From Allostreptomyces psammosilenae (GTDB lineage: Bacteria; Actinomycetota; Actinomycetes; Streptomycetales; Streptomycetaceae): DNA of 64,000 nt. The notes beneath the pieces are model-generated. The model was given only the letters and a program-made list of their open reading frames with translations, was not told the DNA's origin and did not search any database. This document shows, in pieces, positions 44,775 through 52,746 of the stretch. The stretch spans positions 72,001 through 136,000 of the forward strand of contig NZ_JACBZD010000002.1 in assembly GCF_013407765.1 (NCBI RefSeq), in the 5' to 3' direction. Position numbers and translations under genes: made by a program. How positions within the stretch are numbered: the first letter of the stretch is position 1; every line of letters begins with the position of its first letter.

Positions 44775-45923
44775 ATGACGACGGCGAGGACCGCGGCGCG
44801 GACGGCACGGCCCGGAGAGCGGGCCCGGACCGCGCGGCCTGGTGGGCAGGCCCGGAGCGGGCGGTACGACGTGGTGGTGGTCGGCGGGGGAGCCGCCGGC
44901 CTGAGCGCCGGGCTGACGCTGGCCCGGGCGCGGCGTTCGGTGCTGGTGATCGACTCGGGTGAGCCGCGCAACGCGCCGGCCGAGGGGGTCCACAACTACC
45001 TGGGCCTGGACGGCGTGCCGCCGGCGGAGCTGGTGGCCGTGGGGCGGGCCGAGGTGTCCGGGTACGGCGGCGAGGTCGTCGCCGGGCGCGTCGTCTCGGT
45101 GGAGCGCCCGGAGGGCGGGGACTTCCGGGTGGTGCTGGAGGACGGCTCCGCCGTCGCGGCCCGGCGGCTGCTGGTGACCACCGGACTGGTCGACGAGCTC
45201 CCGGACGTGCCCGGGTTGGCCGAACTGTGGGGGCGCGACGTGCTGCACTGCCCCTACTGCCACGGGTGGGAGGTCCGCGACCAGCCCATCGGCGTCCTGG
45301 CCACCGGCCCGCTGGCGGTGCACCAGGCGCTGCTGTGGCGGCAGTGGAGCGAGCGGGTGACGCTCTTCCTGCACGACACCGTGGAGCCCGACGACGAGCA
45401 GTACGAGCGGTTGGCCGCCCGCGGGATCGCCGTCGTGGACGGCCGGGTGGCGGGGCTGGAGACGACTTCGGCCGGGGACGCGGCCGGCCGGCTCAGCGGC
45501 GTGCGGCTGGCCGGCGGCCGGGTCGTCCCGTGCCGGGCGCTGGTGGTCGCCACGCGCGGCACCGCCCGGGCCGGCCTGCTCGCCGGCCTGGGCGTGGAGA
45601 CCACCGAGCGGGTGATGGACGGCTGGGTGGTGGGGGACCACGTCGTCGCCGATCCCGCCGGAGCGACCAGCGTCCCCGGCGTGTGGGTGGCCGGCAACGC
45701 CGCCGACCTGACCGCCCAGGTCGTGGTGGCGGCGGCCGGCGGGCTGCGGGCCGCGGGGGCGATCAACGCCGATCTGCTGGCCGAGGACGAGCGGCTGGCC
45801 CTCGCCGCCCGGCGCGCGCCGGTGGCGGCCGGCCCCTCCCACGGCCCCTCCCACGGCTTCTCGCCCGAGGTGGAGGCCGAGGTCTGCGAGCGGGTGGCCG
45901 GCGAGCGCCGTCACGGCATCTGA
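44775..45923 (+). CDS. Thioredoxin-reductase-like FAD/NAD(P)-dependent oxidoreductase
   Basis: A 382-residue flavoprotein. The FAD dinucleotide motif YDVVVVGGGAAGLSAGLTLARA begins near residue 32, ATG/TTG-type segment LLVTTGLVDELPDVPGL is near 130, CPYCHGWEVRD is near 156, and the C-terminal FAD contact VWVAGNAADLTAQVVVAAAGG is near 315. The CxxC pair is positioned like thioredoxin reductase, but the NADPH-binding GxGxxA motif appears altered (LATGPLAVHQAL). It may use another electron source, as in gliotoxin-oxidase/HlmI-type relatives. Residues 1-30 are Arg/Thr/Ala-rich. GGAGGTGG precedes ATG 44775. The divergent XRE-cupin protein probably regulates it. Confidence 0.85.
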   Translation: MTTARTAARTARPGERARTARPGGQARSGRYDVVVVGGGAAGLSAGLTLARARRSVLVIDSGEPRNAPAEGVHNYLGLDGVPPAELVAVGRAEVSGYGGEVVAGRVVSVERPEGGDFRVVLEDGSAVAARRLLVTTGLVDELPDVPGLAELWGRDVLHCPYCHGWEVRDQPIGVLATGPLAVHQALLWRQWSERVTLFLHDTVEPDDEQYERLAARGIAVVDGRVAGLETTSAGDAAGRLSGVRLAGGRVVPCRALVVATRGTARAGLLAGLGVETTERVMDGWVVGDHVVADPAGATSVPGVWVAGNAADLTAQVVVAAAGGLRAAGAINADLLAEDERLALAARRAPVAAGPSHGPSHGFSPEVEAEVCERVAGERRHGI

Positions 45924-46040
45924 GCCCGCCTGCCCGCACCGCCGCCGCGGCGGAGGGACGCCACGCCCTGGGTGGGCGTGGCGTCCCGGCCTGGCGTGTG
46001 GGCTCCCGGCCGAGTACGGCGCCCCGGCGGCCTCCTGGTC

Positions 46041-46141
46041 TGTGCACGTTCCCAGGGAAATGGGCTCCCCGGGGTTGTCATGTCCCATCAGGTGCGGTTC
46101 TCTTGCTGCAACACGGCCATGCCCAGGTGTGCACGTTCCCA
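46041..46141. repeat. 14-bp direct repeat upstream of the galactanase gene
   Basis: TGTGCACGTTCCCA occurs at 46041-46054 and 46128-46141, 87 bp apart. Both are in the 286-bp gap before the GH53 gene; the second lies 68 bp from its start codon. Exact repeats of this length next to a secreted glycosidase are candidates for a sugar-regulator site. I cannot assign the promoter elements. Confidence 0.6.
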
Positions 46142-46209
46142 ACCGAGGGTCCGTTTCGGGCGGCGAACCGGCTGCTGTGGGCCCCGCATTGTCGAAGAGG
46201 ACACGACCC

Positions 46210-47808
46210 ATGCGACACGCATCCCCGCACCCCCGGCCGGGCGGTGTCCGCCGCCTGCTCGCCCGCGCGGCGACGGCCCTGCTGGTCGGCGCCGCCGCGC
46301 TCGTCGCCCCGCCGAGCACCGCCCACGCGGCCAGCACCCCGGTCAACACCGGCTTTGAGGCCGACGGCACCGGCACCGCCACCCCCAGCGGCTGGAGCAC
46401 CTACTCCGCCGGCGGCCACGCCGGCGCCTCCTTCACCGAGGCGGGCGGCCGCTCCGGCTCCTACCGGCTCACCCACTGGGCCTCCCGCGCCTACGCCGTC
46501 GAGACGTACCAGTACCTGGACGGCCTGACCAACGGCTCCCACACGCTGACCGCCTGGGTGCGGTCCAGCGGCGGGCAGAACGCCGCCTACCTGGCGCTGC
46601 GCAACTGCGGCAGCGCCGAGCAGCGCACCGACCTGCCGCCGACCCCCAACGGCGCCTGGGTGCGCCTGGTCACCTCCGTCCGGGTGACCAGCAACCAGTG
46701 CACGATCAGCATCGTCTCCGACGCCAACGCGGGGAACTGGATCAACGTCGACGACATCTCCTTCACCCCGGGCGCGACCGGCCTGGCCATCACCGGCGGC
46801 GACGTCTCCTCGCTGAAGAAGAGCGAGGACCTCGGCGGCGTCTACCGCTACGCGGGTGGTGCCGCCGGCGACGCGCTCACCATCCTGAACTCCGCCGGCA
46901 TGAACTACGCCCGGCTGAAGGTGTGGGTCGACCCGGCCGACGGCTACAACAACAAGACGCAGGTCCTCGCCATGGCCAAGCGGATCAAGGCGCTCGGCAT
47001 GGGCCTGCTGGTGGACTTCCACTACTCCGACCGCTGGGCGGATCCGGGCCAGCAGACCAAGCCCGCCGCCTGGTCCGGATACACGGCCGGGCAGCTGAGC
47101 ACCGCCGTCTACAACCACACCCACGACGTGCTCAACGCCCTCAAGGCACAGGGCACCACTGCGGACATGGTGCAGGTGGGCAACGAGATCAACGGCGGGA
47201 TGCTGTGGCCGGAGGGATCCACCGCCAACTGGGGCAACCTGGCCGCCATGCTCACGTCCGGCGCCAACGCGGTGAAGGCGGTGAACCCCTCGACACGGGT
47301 CGCCCTGCACCTCGCGGAGGGCGGCGACTACGAGGGGGCGCGGACCTTCTTCGACCAGGCCACCTCCCGGGGCGTGCCCTTCGATGCCATCGGGGTGTCG
47401 TACTACGGCTACTGGCACGGCGCGCTGAACGACCTCCAGACCACCCTGGACGGGCTGGCGGCCCGGTACGGCAAGCCGGTCTTCGTGGCCGAGACGGCGT
47501 ACGCCTTCACCCTCGCCAACGACGACTCGCTGGGGAACATCGTCGGCACCTCCGACCAGCTGGTCCCCGGCTACCCGGCGACCCAGGCCGGGCAGGCCGC
47601 CAACCTGCGGGACGTGATGAACGTGGTGGAGGCGGTGCCGAACGGCCGCGGGCTGGGCGTCTTCTACTGGGAGCCGACCTGGACGGCCGTGACCGGCAAC
47701 GGCTGGGACCCGGCCGATCCCTCCTCCGGGAACGCCTGGGAGAACCAGGCGCTGTTCGGCTACAACGACCGCGCGACCGCCGCGATGGCCTGGTTCGACC
47801 ACCGGTAG
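46210..47808 (+). CDS. Secreted GH53 arabinogalactan endo-beta-1,4-galactanase with N-terminal carbohydrate-binding domain
   Basis: A 532-residue exported enzyme. The signal peptide (residues 1-40) ends near STAHAAS. A CBM-like beta-sandwich spans about 42-190 (NTGFEADGTGTATPSGWSTY, WINVDDISFTPG). The GH53 barrel starts at GGDVSSLKKSEDLGGVYRY and contains YARLKVWVDPADGYNN, acid/base Glu in QVGNEINGGMLWPEG and nucleophile Glu in FVAETAYAFT. It would cut beta-1,4-galactan side chains of pectin outside the cell. ATG 46210 has GAAGAGG about 10 bases upstream. No transporter is adjacent, though MsiK is encoded about 25 kb away in the window. Confidence 0.94.
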   Translation: MRHASPHPRPGGVRRLLARAATALLVGAAALVAPPSTAHAASTPVNTGFEADGTGTATPSGWSTYSAGGHAGASFTEAGGRSGSYRLTHWASRAYAVETYQYLDGLTNGSHTLTAWVRSSGGQNAAYLALRNCGSAEQRTDLPPTPNGAWVRLVTSVRVTSNQCTISIVSDANAGNWINVDDISFTPGATGLAITGGDVSSLKKSEDLGGVYRYAGGAAGDALTILNSAGMNYARLKVWVDPADGYNNKTQVLAMAKRIKALGMGLLVDFHYSDRWADPGQQTKPAAWSGYTAGQLSTAVYNHTHDVLNALKAQGTTADMVQVGNEINGGMLWPEGSTANWGNLAAMLTSGANAVKAVNPSTRVALHLAEGGDYEGARTFFDQATSRGVPFDAIGVSYYGYWHGALNDLQTTLDGLAARYGKPVFVAETAYAFTLANDDSLGNIVGTSDQLVPGYPATQAGQAANLRDVMNVVEAVPNGRGLGVFYWEPTWTAVTGNGWDPADPSSGNAWENQALFGYNDRATAAMAWFDHR

Positions 47809-47858
47809 CCGGCGGGCCTCCCGCCGCGTGACGGGGCCGAGCGGACGGCGAGCCCTCC

Positions 47859-47912
47859 CGCCGTCCGCTCCGCCCCCGCCGTCCGCTGCGCCCCCGCCGT
47901 CCGCTGCGCCGT
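47859..47912. repeat. 18-bp tandem repeat between convergent genes
   Basis: Three head-to-tail copies of CGCCGTCCGCTGCGCCCC (the first and last with one or two changes), between the GH53 stop and the alcohol dehydrogenase stop. No clear hairpin is seen in this 148-bp gap. Confidence 0.8.
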
Positions 47913-47956
47913 CCGCCCCGCCGCCGGCGCCGACGACCGGGCGCGCGGGCCGCCGG

Positions 47957-49138
47957 TCACCCGCCGGAGCCGGCCATGAGGGCCGGATCGGAGACCAGGA
48001 GCACCTTCATCGCCGCGTAGCCGCCGGCTACCGGGGCCGCGCCCGCGTCCCTGCCCCCGCCCGCTTTCGCGTCGGCGTCCCCGCCCCGGCCGGCCGGCGG
48101 GAGGGGCGCACCGAGCAGGGCGAAGGCATCGGGGTAGCGCTCCAGCGGCAGCGCGTGTGTCACCAGGGACTCCAGCGGAAGGCCCGGGGCGAGGTCGAGC
48201 GCCGCCTCGAACAGGTGCGGCGGGTACGGGCCGGCGCCCACCACCCGAACTCCCCGGGTGACCAGGGGCCGCAGCGCGATCCGGGCGGTGGCCGGCTCCC
48301 GCTCGCCCATCACGACCACCGTGCCGCCGGTGGCCACCACGCTCATCGCCTCCCCGAGCAGCAGCCCCGTGGTGTCGACGATCACGTCCGGCGCCGCGCG
48401 CCGCAGCTCCGGCACGGCCGCCAGCCCGTCCGCACCCACCGCGAGCACCCCCACCGCGGACGGCAGCAGCTCCCGGGCGAGCGCCAGCCGGCCGGCGTCC
48501 CGCTCGGCCACGCTGACCCGCGCCCCGCGCACCGCCAGCACCATCGCGCACAGCGAGCCGATCGGCCCCGCCCCGACCACCAGCACCCGGTCGTCCCAGC
48601 GCGGCGCCGCGGCGGTCAGGTTGTTCAGCACGCAGGCCAGCGGCTCCACCAGGGCCGCCCGCCGGTAGGACACCCCGGCGGGCAGCGGATGCGCGAAGCG
48701 TTCCGGGACGACGACGTACCCGGCCATCGTGCCGTCGCGGTCCACCCCGACCTCCCGGCCCTCCTTGGCCACGCAGTGCGCCGCCAGGTTCCGGCGGCAC
48801 GGCCGGCACCGCCCGCAGAAGTACGTCGGGTTCACGACCACCCGCTCGCCCCGCCGCACCGAGCTCACGGCGGCGCCGGTGGCGGCGACCTCGCCCGCCG
48901 CCTCGTGGCCGAGGACCACCCCGGGCAGGGCGGGGAACTCCCCGAGCACGATGCCGCGGTCCGTGCCGCAGACGCCGGTGGCGGCGACCCGCACCAGCAC
49001 GTCGTCCGGTCCCAGCGGCCGGGGAACGGGCCGGACGACCAGCTCCGGCGCGGCCCCGCCGAGCGTGGCGGCCGAGCCGGTCCCGGCCCGGGTCCCGGAG
49101 CCGATCACCAGGGCGGGCATGCCGATCCGGTCGTCCAT
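47957..49138 (-). CDS. Zinc-dependent medium-chain alcohol/polyol dehydrogenase
   Basis: A 393-residue MDR enzyme. Catalytic Zn ligands are Cys in TGVCGTDRG (near 57) and His-Glu in VLGHEAAGEV (near 77). The structural Zn site has four Cys in YFCGRCRPCRRNLAAHC. The Rossmann motif VVGAGPIGSLCAMVLAVRGA lies near 195. It resembles the sorbitol/threonine/inosamine dehydrogenase group that oxidises secondary alcohols of sugars or cyclitols. A Gly/Ala/Asp-rich insert of about 25 residues (about 340-365) is unusual. Its position suggests a role with the neighbouring sugar genes. Confidence 0.88.
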   Translation of the reverse strand: MDDRIGMPALVIGSGTRAGTGSAATLGGAAPELVVRPVPRPLGPDDVLVRVAATGVCGTDRGIVLGEFPALPGVVLGHEAAGEVAATGAAVSSVRRGERVVVNPTYFCGRCRPCRRNLAAHCVAKEGREVGVDRDGTMAGYVVVPERFAHPLPAGVSYRRAALVEPLACVLNNLTAAAPRWDDRVLVVGAGPIGSLCAMVLAVRGARVSVAERDAGRLALARELLPSAVGVLAVGADGLAAVPELRRAAPDVIVDTTGLLLGEAMSVVATGGTVVVMGEREPATARIALRPLVTRGVRVVGAGPYPPHLFEAALDLAPGLPLESLVTHALPLERYPDAFALLGAPLPPAGRGGDADAKAGGGRDAGAAPVAGGYAAMKVLLVSDPALMAGSGG

Positions 49139-49310
49139 GGGCGCACTCTCCTTCTCAGGTTGGCGGGCCTTCTCACGTCGGCGGGCCCTGTCACGCGGTG
49201 ACGGGCCTTCTCCCGCGGTGGCGGGTATCCGGCCTTACCGGGCCGGCCACCCGAGGGGATAGTTGGGGGTGGGTCACGGTGGGTCGCGGTGGAGCAGGGA
49301 GGGCCCGCGG

Positions 49311-50141
49311 ATGAGGGTGCTGTTACTGGGGGCCTCCGGCTACGTCGGCGGCGGGCTGTACCGCGACCTGTCCGCCCGGCACGACGTGGTGGGGACGCGC
49401 GCCGCCCGGTGCGTGCCCGGGCTGGTGCGGCTGGACCTGCGCGACGAGTGGGGACTGCGCGAACTGGCCGGCCAGGGCTTCGACCTGGTGGTGCACGCGG
49501 CCGGCCTGGTCGACCTCGCCGCGGCGGAGGCCGATCCCGCCCTGGCCCAGGCGCTGAACGTGCGCTCCGTCGAGGTGCTGCTGTCGGCCGTGCGCGGCAC
49601 CGGCACCAAACTGCTGCTGCTCTCCAGCGACAACGTCTTCGACGGCACCCGGGAGTTCTACGTCGAGCCGGACCTGCGCGCGCCGCTGAACGTCTACGGG
49701 CGGACCAAGTGCGCCGCCGAGGACGTCCTGCTGGAGGCGGCCGGGGAGCACCTGGTGGTGCGGATCCCGCTGGTGTACGGCCGCAGCCCGTTCTCCGACC
49801 GGTTCATGGCCCGCTTCGCCGCGCCCACCACCCCGGCACAGGTCGACGTGGTGTGCGCGCCGGTGTACCTGCCGAGCCTGGCACCGGCGCTGGAACGGCT
49901 GTGGGACGCCAGCGGCGTGCTGCACTACGGCGGCGCCGAGGTGGTCACCCGGTTCGCCCTGATGTCCCGGATCCGGGACGCGCTGCGGCTGCCCACCCGG
50001 GTGATCCCGGCACGCGCGGCCGACGCGCCCGCCACTCCCCGCCGCCCGGCGCGGTTGGTGCTGCGCAGTCTCCACCACGGCCTCCTCGGCCCTGATCTTG
50101 AAACCGCCCTGGCCGACATGCGGCGGGGCGAACGGCACTGA
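49311..50141 (+). CDS. RmlD-like NAD(P)-dependent sugar reductase/epimerase
   Basis: A 276-residue extended-SDR protein of the dTDP-4-dehydrorhamnose reductase type. MRVLLLGASGYVGGGLYRDL is the nucleotide-binding GxxGxxG, DLVVHAAGLVDLAAAE follows, SSDNVFDG carries the active-site Ser/Thr, and the catalytic Y-x3-K is VYGRTKCAAED. It probably reduces or epimerises a nucleotide sugar. ATG 49311 has AGGGAGG about 8 bases upstream; an in-frame GTG at 49263 adds 16 doubtful residues. It is divergent from the alcohol dehydrogenase and followed by element copy C. Confidence 0.87.
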   Translation: MRVLLLGASGYVGGGLYRDLSARHDVVGTRAARCVPGLVRLDLRDEWGLRELAGQGFDLVVHAAGLVDLAAAEADPALAQALNVRSVEVLLSAVRGTGTKLLLLSSDNVFDGTREFYVEPDLRAPLNVYGRTKCAAEDVLLEAAGEHLVVRIPLVYGRSPFSDRFMARFAAPTTPAQVDVVCAPVYLPSLAPALERLWDASGVLHYGGAEVVTRFALMSRIRDALRLPTRVIPARAADAPATPRRPARLVLRSLHHGLLGPDLETALADMRRGERH

Positions 50142-50215
50142 CCCGATGGGAGCGTCGGCCGGGAGCGGTGCACGGGACGGGCGCCGGAGCAACCGCTGTG
50201 ACCGGGGCTGACGCC

Positions 50216-50292
50216 GAGTTGTCCACAGGCGGCGAATGGGGACTGCCGCCCGCACCGTTCCATCTGGGAGTGTGGAATCAGGGGGGCCCACC
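50216..50292 (+). repeat. 77-bp dispersed intergenic element, copy C
   Basis: It begins GAGTTGTCCACAGG, containing the Streptomyces-type DnaA box TTGTCCACA, and has ATGGGGACTGCCGCC near position 21. It ends with GTGGAATCAGGGGGGCCC, aligning ungapped with copy A in inverse orientation. It lies in the 303-bp gap between convergent genes. The remainder of that gap holds three imperfect 18-19-bp CCTGGGGCCTGGTGTGA-like units (50315-50369) and no gene. Confidence 0.75.
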
Positions 50293-50444
50293 GAGGTCCT
50301 CGGGTCACGCCTGCCCTGGGGCCGGTGTGATCCCTGGGGCCTGGTGTGAGTCCTGGGCCTGGTGCGAAGGGTGAGGCCCGTGGTGCCCGGGACGCTGGCG
50401 GGGGCGGGGCGCGTGTCTGGGCGCGTGGGCGCCTGGTGGGCGGC

Positions 50445-51773
50445 TCACCGGGGCGGCGGGCCGCCGGTGACCAGGGCGAGGTGCCGGTCGGCGTCCGGTT
50501 CGGCGCGGCCGGTCAACTGCCCCACCAGGTCGTTGATCAGCAGCGTCCCCAGCAGGTAGTGGCCGAGCGCCAGTTCCTCCGGTGGCGAGTCCCGCCCGTC
50601 CACGTTCGGCTTCGGCTTGCGGTCGGACAGCCGGCAGGGCGCCTCCGCCAGCACGTGCAGGTCGTGGGTGAGCAGCAGCCGGTCCCGCCAGCGCGGGTCG
50701 TCCGCGAAGAGGGCGCCGGGCAGCTCGCCGGCCTGGAGGTGCGGCAGGAAGCGGTGGGCCGCCGCCCGGTAGCCCGGGTAGACGGGGTGCCGGAAGCGGA
50801 CCGTGTACTCGGCGCGCCGCCCGGAGCCGCCGCCCGCCGAGCGGTGCGCCTCGATGCCGAGGCGCAGCATGGGGTCCCACACGGTGAGGCTGAACAGGGT
50901 CTTGGCGAGGTCGTAGACGGGATCCCACGGCTCGGTCGAGCCGCGCGGGTCGATGATCCGGAAGTCGCCGGGGGCGTCGCCGGCCGTCGCCGTGAGGACG
51001 TTGCGGATGTTGGCGTCGCCGTGGGCGGGGAAGCCGAGGCGGGTGGGCCCGAGGCGGTCCAGCAGGTCGCCCTCGGTGTTCAGCAGGTGGCGCAGCAGCG
51101 GGCCGGGGGCCCGGCAGGGGACGCCGTTGACCACGAGTTCCTCCGCGTGCCCGACCTCCGGCAGGCTGGCCTGGAGTACCGGCAGGCGGCGCAGGAACCG
51201 GCCGATGTGCACGTCGGCCAGGTGCCGTCCGGGCGCGGCGAGCCGCCCGCCGTCCCCGCCGTAGCCGTGCAGGAAGAGGTCGGTGGCCACGGCGTCGTGC
51301 CGGGCGAGGAAGGCTTCGGTGTCGCCGGGGCCCTGCCGCAGGCAGGCGGCGAGGTCCTGGGAGGGGTAGTGGGGCGTGGTGTAGGCGGCCCAGCCGGCCC
51401 CCTCCGCGCTGTGCAGCACGGGCAGGTAGCGGGCGCCGAGGCGGGGCGCCCGGTGCCGGATGTGCTGGAGCTGCCGGAGCTTGCCGCGGAAGGAGTCCAG
51501 GTCGTGGCCGTCGACGGCGCCGGGCCGGGCGGCCAGCACCTTGACCACGACCTCCGTGCCGTCGGCGGCGCGTGCCCGGTGCACCCGGGCGGGGGAGCCG
51601 CCGTCCAGGATCTCCGTGCCGATCTCCAGGCCGAGGTGGGCGGCGGCGGCCGTCAGGGCGTCGCGTTCGGCGGCGTCGTGGGTGCCGAGGACGGCGTCCG
51701 GCGGCTGCGGGGCGGCGTGGGCGTCGGCGGTGGTGTGGGGTTCGGCGGTGTGGGCGTCGGCCGGGGTGTCCAT
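50445..51773 (-). CDS. APH-fold small-molecule kinase (aminoglycoside phosphotransferase-like)
   Basis: A 442-residue APH-superfamily protein. The N-lobe has VHRARAADGTEVVVKVLAA with the ATP-binding Lys. The catalytic loop is FPAHGDANIRNVL near residue 248 (Asp and Asn in the HGDxNxxN motif), and the metal-binding Asp is in FRIIDPRGS near 270. It is longer than typical APH resistance enzymes and ends with a helical region, so metabolic phosphorylation of a sugar, cyclitol or hydroxylated amino acid is as likely as resistance. It is the last gene of an aminotransferase-IMPase-kinase operon, starting 46 bp after the IMPase gene. The N-terminal 30 residues are Ala/His/Thr-rich. Confidence 0.82.
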   Translation of the reverse strand: MDTPADAHTAEPHTTADAHAAPQPPDAVLGTHDAAERDALTAAAAHLGLEIGTEILDGGSPARVHRARAADGTEVVVKVLAARPGAVDGHDLDSFRGKLRQLQHIRHRAPRLGARYLPVLHSAEGAGWAAYTTPHYPSQDLAACLRQGPGDTEAFLARHDAVATDLFLHGYGGDGGRLAAPGRHLADVHIGRFLRRLPVLQASLPEVGHAEELVVNGVPCRAPGPLLRHLLNTEGDLLDRLGPTRLGFPAHGDANIRNVLTATAGDAPGDFRIIDPRGSTEPWDPVYDLAKTLFSLTVWDPMLRLGIEAHRSAGGGSGRRAEYTVRFRHPVYPGYRAAAHRFLPHLQAGELPGALFADDPRWRDRLLLTHDLHVLAEAPCRLSDRKPKPNVDGRDSPPEELALGHYLLGTLLINDLVGQLTGRAEPDADRHLALVTGGPPPR

Positions 51774-51819
51774 CGGTCGGGGCTCCTCCTCGCTCGTCGG
51801 GGTGCCGGTCGGCCGCCGG

Positions 51820-52746
51820 TCACCAGCGGATCTGGGAGAGCAGGGCCTGGTGCAGCTTGGGCGTGCAGGCGGCGACGCAGGAGCGCTGGTTGGCCGGCCC
51901 GATGTCCAGCAGCAGGGTGTCGTGCAGCGAGTCGCCGTAGGCGTCCGTGATGACGACCCCGGCCCGCTCGGCCAGGTAGACGCTGGCCGCGATGTCGTAG
52001 GGGAACAGGTGCAGCACGCTGCCGTGGCCGACCCGGCGGAAGTCCGCCTCGGTCTCCGGGTGGTCGCGCAGCAGCCGGTTGCCGATGTCGACGTAGGCGT
52101 CCATCTGCCCGGTGATGATCCGGGAGATGGAGAAGGAGGCGCTGTTGAAGACGTACACGCCGCCGCGGTTGGCGGAGGCGTCGATCAGGTGGCCGTAGGC
52201 GTCGATCATCAGCCGGGCCGGGTGGCCGTTGAACTCCAGCGACCAGAACATCCGTTCCGGGTCCTCGGTGGTGCCGAGGCGGGGCAGCGGTGGGCCGGTG
52301 TATCCGCCGGTCTCGATGCCGGTGCCGTCGGCGTCGGCGTACATCCAGTGCCCGGTCTTGACCTCCTTGAGGATCGCGTACTCGATGTCGCCGATGGTGG
52401 GCGAGGCGGTGAACCGGGCGGCGGCGATCGAGACGCAGGCCATCTCCAGGTCGGCGGCGGCTCCGCGGGTGCCGTCGATGGGGTCGACCACCAGCAGGTG
52501 GCGCGGGTCGTCGCCGATCACCCGCAGGCCCTCGCTCTCGGTGTAGACCGCGACGGTCTCGCCGCGTTCGCGCAGGTAGTCCCAGGTGGCGCGTTCGGCG
52601 AGGACGTCCACCGGGAACTCCGCGTCGCCGCCGAGCGTGGTGCCGTCCACGTAGCGGCCGGACACGGTGTGGTGGCCGGCGCCGCCGCGCGCCTCGTGGA
52701 CGACCTGCCAGATCCGCTCGGCCAGGCCCTGCACCAGCGCCCTCAC
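51820..52746 (-). CDS. Inositol-monophosphatase-family phosphatase
   Basis: A 308-residue IMPase-like protein. The Mg-binding motif appears as LVVDPIDGTRGAAADLEMAC near residue 83, and a Glu-containing VYTESEG before it corresponds to the first metal site. The C-terminal metal Asp is probably in the HLFPYDIAASVYLAERAGVV segment, near 260. It differs from housekeeping SuhB in a longer insertion (about 140-200), suggesting a specialised substrate such as a phosphorylated aminosugar. GTG 52746 overlaps the aminotransferase stop by 4 bp, giving tight translational coupling. Confidence 0.85.
   Translation of the reverse strand: MRALVQGLAERIWQVVHEARGGAGHHTVSGRYVDGTTLGGDAEFPVDVLAERATWDYLRERGETVAVYTESEGLRVIGDDPRHLLVVDPIDGTRGAAADLEMACVSIAAARFTASPTIGDIEYAILKEVKTGHWMYADADGTGIETGGYTGPPLPRLGTTEDPERMFWSLEFNGHPARLMIDAYGHLIDASANRGGVYVFNSASFSISRIITGQMDAYVDIGNRLLRDHPETEADFRRVGHGSVLHLFPYDIAASVYLAERAGVVITDAYGDSLHDTLLLDIGPANQRSCVAACTPKLHQALLSQIRW

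Noticed and set aside
46021-46141. CebR-type cellulase operator before the GH53 gene
   Set aside because: The repeated TGTGCACGTTCCCA is not the TGGGAGCGCTCCCA palindrome; reported only as an unassigned direct repeat.
50445-51773. Calling the APH-fold protein an aminoglycoside resistance gene
   Set aside because: It has the kinase motifs but is longer than resistance APHs and sits in a metabolic operon; only the fold is supported.
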